Positions 5,308 through 8,232 of a DNA stretch of 8,232 nucleotides are shown one piece after another. Below the pieces are notes generated by a model. It saw only the letters and a program-made list of their open reading frames with translations. It made no database searches and was not told the DNA's origin. Source of the stretch: Draconibacterium sp. (lineage in GTDB: Bacteria > Bacteroidota > Bacteroidia > Bacteroidales > Prolixibacteraceae); NCBI GenBank assembly GCA_015493625.1, contig WGCT01000178.1:1-8232 (forward strand), written 5' to 3'. Position numbers and translations under genes: made by a program. Within the stretch, counting starts at the first letter, position 1. The number at the start of each line of letters is the position of its first letter.

Positions 5308-8103
5308 TTATTCACCAAACTCGTAACCCAATTCTATCCCTTTTTTTGTTGCCGGAACTCCCGATTTCATCCATTTGGGCATTGGTTTATCTTTTAAGTA
5401 GTGGTCGAAAAACTGCGACATTCGAATCTGAAAATCTTTTATGTCGGGAAATTTTGTTGGCCAGTGGCCGGCCTCGTTGTAATTGAGCAGCCATGCTGGT
5501 TTTTGTAGCCGCCTTAATCCTATGAAAAATTCAATTCCCTGATACCACGGTACAGAACCGTCGTCGTCGTTGTGCATAATAAGTATTGGTGTGTTTATTT
5601 TGTCGATTGTAAAGAGCGGCGAATTCTCAATGTAGCGCAATGGCGATTCCCAAATCGATTTCCCAATGCGGCTCTGTGTATGCTCGTACTGAAACGAACG
5701 GCTGAGACCCGAGCCCCATCGAATTCCACCGTATGCGCTAAACATATTAACCACCGGTGCTCCCGATTCGATTGCCGCAAACATATTTGTGCGGGTTGCC
5801 AGATAAGCAACCTGATATCCACCCCAACTGTGTCCCTGTGCACCAATGTGGTTTTTGTCAACAAAACCTTTGTCAATCAGTGCGGTAACGCCCGGCATAA
5901 CACAGTTAAAAGCCGACTCGCCGGGGTAGCCCTCTTTGTAATATACATCGGGGTTAAAAACAAGGTAGCCGTGGCTGGTGTAATAGTGATACCCAATTGT
6001 TGAACGGCCAATTTGCGGAAGATGATAACTCAACAGCCCCTGAGAACTTTTTTCATAAAAATTTACAATCATCGGGTATTTTTTCTCGGGGTCGAAATTT
6101 GCCGGTTTGTGCAGAGTTCCTTCCAGCTTTTGTCCGTCGAGCGAGACCCACGAAACCAATTCGGCTGTTCCCCATAAAAAATTGCTTTGTTGCGGAGCGG
6201 CATCACTAATTTGTTGTTCGTTTTTAAAACTTAAATCGGTTGCAAGTAGGTTCGGATAGAGCTCGAAATTTTCTTTTGTAAAAAGTACTATGTCGGCATC
6301 TTTGGCTTTCCGTAGCGAGCTGAGTTTATAGTTTCCCGAATAAATATCTTCCGGTTTTGTATCCCCTTCAATAGTAAAACTATAGTAATGATCGGCGCGT
6401 GTAATTTCGTTGTGTCCTTTTAAAAATACTGTTTTAGCAGGGTTAATTCCTTCTTCGTTTTTTAGTTCCTGATTTGTAGTTTTTGGAAAATTAATCAGGC
6501 GGTACGAGATGCTGTTTGCTCTGCCATTTTTGGTAATATTTACCGGTTCTGTTTTGTTTTCAGGATTGATTTTCCAAATATCGAAACGGTCGTAAATTAA
6601 AAGTGCTGCATCGTTTTTTAACCATCCTGCAATTCCGTACGAGCCAGGCAGATTGGGAATATCGTTTAATTCATTAGCAACCTGCACAACAGCAGGCGAT
6701 GTAATTTTAAATTCTTTTCCGGCTTCAACAGAATAGGTATTCCATGTTGTGTCGATGGCATTGTACCAGTATAAATAATTTCCGTTGGTCGACACTCGCG
6801 GTGTGGCACGACAATCGGTTTTTATCTGTTTGGCCTTGCCACTGTTAATATCAACCAAATAAAAGTCGTTATGGCATGGACTACCCTCCCACATTGCCTG
6901 AATTGCATACGGCCTGTTCGACCAGGCCAAAAGTTTGTCGCAGTTGCCTTTTTTTATTTTTTTTATTCCGCTAAACTGTTCGGTTTCGAGCTGTACCATT
7001 TTTTTGCTGTCGAGATGAACAACGGCAAGATACGATCTTTTTAAATCGCTTTTTACCCTTTTTACCTGAACGGTGTGCAGTGTCTCTTCATTCCATGTCC
7101 ATACATCAACTTTGGGCTGTTCCTCATCTAAAATAGTGGTGTCTTTTTGCTCTTTTACAGGAGCTGTCCCCAAAAACAGACGTTCACTATTTTCCGAAAA
7201 CGAGAGTGTGCCATTCTCGCTAATCTCCCAATTATCAGGCAGTGCATCGTTTTTATTGTTGGCAATTGCTGTTGCATTTCCATTGCCATTCCAAAAATAT
7301 AATGTGTAATCGGCAGGTTTCTTTTTAACGAACGAAGTGTCGGCAAGAAAGGCAATTTTATCGCCGGTTTTATTTATTGTCAGATTTTTAAACTTTCCTT
7401 TTCCCGAAAGAATTTTTATAGTATTGTTTTCAGCCAAATTATAAACATAAACTCCGGCATCAAACGTGCTGTCTTTCCCCTCCGAGATGTAGGTAAGAAC
7501 TTTGCTCTTCGCGGCAAAAACATAGCTGCTAACGGCAGGTATTTCTGTAATATTAGCACTGTTCAGGTTTTTAATAAATAGTGGATAAACGTGCTCCGAA
7601 TTAGATTTTTTCTCTTTTCCTTTTTTTGTTGAATCTTGCGGTGTGTCGGTTTGCCAGGCAATCCAACCGGCCCATTTGTCAGGTATTTCCGAAGTCTTTA
7701 TTGCATTTATTGTATCGGCTTCTGCACGCTCCGGGTTGTAAATTACCAACTTGTCTTTTGGCATTTTTTCTTTTTTTGTCTTTTTGAGTTTTAACTCTCG
7801 AACCGTCTCTTTAAGCGGTTTTAATGTGAAAATTACAAATTTTGAATCGGCAGTTATTTTGGCATTTGTACCACCGGTGACCGAGGTTTTTTCGTTTCCG
7901 TCGGGTGTAGTTATTTTTAAAACCGGGTCGCCTTTTTGGGGTTGCAGTTTATACACAATAAAAGCTCCGTTATTCGAAATGTGTGTTTCGGTAATGCGGT
8001 TCCAGTTTTGAACATCGTCGAATGTTAGCGGGCGTTTTTTTGGTTGTGCAGTTGCTAAAAGCCCCAGACTTAGAAGAGTAAAAAGAGTGAATATTTTTTT
8101 CAT
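5308..8103 (-). CDS. Secreted S9-family (prolyl oligopeptidase/DPP-like) serine peptidase
   Basis: This 931-residue exported peptidase has a Sec signal peptide at residues 1-20: Lys-Lys, a hydrophobic core, then 'LLATAQ', with cleavage likely near 19-20. Residues 25 to about 640 should form the beta-propeller typical of S9, judged from repeated strand-like segments and position rather than clear motifs. Two Lys-rich stretches (about 98-120 and 154-168) interrupt it. The C-terminal alpha/beta-hydrolase domain (about 645-905) has the nucleophile motif Gly-His-Ser759-Trp-Gly-Gly, acid Asp848 in 'HNDDDGSVP' (844-852) and His880 in 'NEAGHW' (876-881), so the triad is complete. The usual YGGP-like oxyanion region reads Tyr683-Glu-Lys-Ser. 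It probably cleaves oligopeptides in the periplasm or at the cell surface; the exact specificity (DPP, acylaminoacyl- or prolyl-type) is not readable. It is transcribed alone, convergent to the operon, and has no evident link to it. The ATG at 8103 is fixed by the signal peptide. Confidence 0.93.
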   Translation of the reverse strand: MKKIFTLFTLLSLGLLATAQPKKRPLTFDDVQNWNRITETHISNNGAFIVYKLQPQKGDPVLKITTPDGNEKTSVTGGTNAKITADSKFVIFTLKPLKETVRELKLKKTKKEKMPKDKLVIYNPERAEADTINAIKTSEIPDKWAGWIAWQTDTPQDSTKKGKEKKSNSEHVYPLFIKNLNSANITEIPAVSSYVFAAKSKVLTYISEGKDSTFDAGVYVYNLAENNTIKILSGKGKFKNLTINKTGDKIAFLADTSFVKKKPADYTLYFWNGNGNATAIANNKNDALPDNWEISENGTLSFSENSERLFLGTAPVKEQKDTTILDEEQPKVDVWTWNEETLHTVQVKRVKSDLKRSYLAVVHLDSKKMVQLETEQFSGIKKIKKGNCDKLLAWSNRPYAIQAMWEGSPCHNDFYLVDINSGKAKQIKTDCRATPRVSTNGNYLYWYNAIDTTWNTYSVEAGKEFKITSPAVVQVANELNDIPNLPGSYGIAGWLKNDAALLIYDRFDIWKINPENKTEPVNITKNGRANSISYRLINFPKTTNQELKNEEGINPAKTVFLKGHNEITRADHYYSFTIEGDTKPEDIYSGNYKLSSLRKAKDADIVLFTKENFELYPNLLATDLSFKNEQQISDAAPQQSNFLWGTAELVSWVSLDGQKLEGTLHKPANFDPEKKYPMIVNFYEKSSQGLLSYHLPQIGRSTIGYHYYTSHGYLVFNPDVYYKEGYPGESAFNCVMPGVTALIDKGFVDKNHIGAQGHSWGGYQVAYLATRTNMFAAIESGAPVVNMFSAYGGIRWGSGLSRSFQYEHTQSRIGKSIWESPLRYIENSPLFTIDKINTPILIMHNDDDGSVPWYQGIEFFIGLRRLQKPAWLLNYNEAGHWPTKFPDIKDFQIRMSQFFDHYLKDKPMPKWMKSGVPATKKGIELGYEFGE

Positions 8104-8232
8104 GTGTTAAAAATTTAGAATTAAGATACAAGAATCAAGACACAAGACAGGAAAAACTAGTGCTTTAACTTAATCATGTTTCTGTGTGTGAAATCTTTTG
8201 TCATACTCGTTTCATTTTAAAATATTTAAAAC
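8104..8232. other. Upstream region of the S9 peptidase gene
   Basis: This AT-rich stretch precedes the peptidase start on the - strand and has no plausible gene in either direction. Read toward the peptidase, a weak match to the Bacteroidota promoter form (TTG, 18 bp, TAAATTTT) lies at 8110-8138. Its last base departs from the TAnnTTTG consensus, and the -7 box would sit only six bases before the ATG, so I do not call it a promoter. No Shine-Dalgarno sequence is seen, which is normal for the phylum. Confidence 0.5.
8123..8150. repeat. Short imperfect tandem repeat (two 14-bp units)
   Basis: Two adjacent units, AAGATACAAGAATC (8123-8136) and AAGACACAAGACAG (8137-8150), agree at 11 of 14 positions. 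The shared core is AAGAnACAAGA. The repeat lies 20-47 nt upstream of the peptidase ATG. Low-complexity A/C/G-rich strings like this are frequent between genes in Bacteroidota genomes. It could be a regulatory site or simple-sequence drift; nothing further supports a function. Confidence 0.4.

Noticed and set aside
5572..6003. Forward-strand open frame of 143 codons inside the peptidase gene
   Set aside because: It is antisense to the catalytic domain of the S9 peptidase, has a Cys/His/Arg-rich composition typical of shadow frames, and has no family features.
8104..8232. Bacteroidota-type promoter for the peptidase
   Set aside because: The only candidate (TTG, N18, TAAATTTT at 8110-8138) misses the final G of TAnnTTTG and would leave almost no leader. 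Such matches occur by chance in AT-rich DNA.

Overview
The window looks like Bacteroidota DNA, probably from an anaerobic marine or sediment lineage such as Marinilabiliales; that placement is inference. The evidence is AT-leaning coding sequence, starts with little Shine-Dalgarno signal, and a secreted S9 peptidase whose signal peptide ends in 'TAQ', as is common in this phylum. Two transcription units converge on a shared hairpin near 5.26 kb.

Positions 1-5229 (+ strand) hold the 3' part of an operon for a complex I-like, ion-pumping membrane oxidoreductase. In order it contains the C-terminal tail of a NuoL/NuoM-type antiporter subunit, a NuoH/HyfC-type membrane anchor, a NuoB-type [4Fe-4S] subunit, a NuoC-type subunit, a NuoD/hydrogenase-large-subunit homologue, and a 595-residue fusion. 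The fusion joins a NuoI-type two-cluster ferredoxin to a GltD/NfnB-type FAD and NAD(P)-binding oxidoreductase. Gaps between genes are 18-47 nt, so one transcript is likely.

The active-site residues fit neither a hydrogenase nor a quinone-reducing complex I. The large subunit has lost one cysteine from each [NiFe]-binding CxxC pair; both are now CxxE. It also lacks the His and Tyr that hold the quinone head group in complex I. The NuoB-type subunit has only three cysteines: the tandem CC of complex I is CG here. A three-cysteine, site-differentiated proximal cluster is what has been described for the archaeal sulfane-sulfur reductase Mbs (formerly Mbx). The best reading is a bacterial Mbs/Mbx-type complex whose electron-input arm is a fused NAD(P)H dehydrogenase. 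It may couple NAD(P)H or ferredoxin oxidation to reduction of polysulfide or disulfide, or ferredoxin to NADP+, with H+ or Na+ translocation. The substrate and direction cannot be read from sequence.

Positions 5308-8103 (- strand) encode a complete secreted S9-family (prolyl oligopeptidase/DPP-like) serine peptidase with an intact Ser-Asp-His triad. It has no visible functional link to the operon. Positions 8104-8232 are its upstream region, with a short degenerate tandem repeat and no convincing promoter. I found no RNA genes, insertion sequences or CRISPR arrays.
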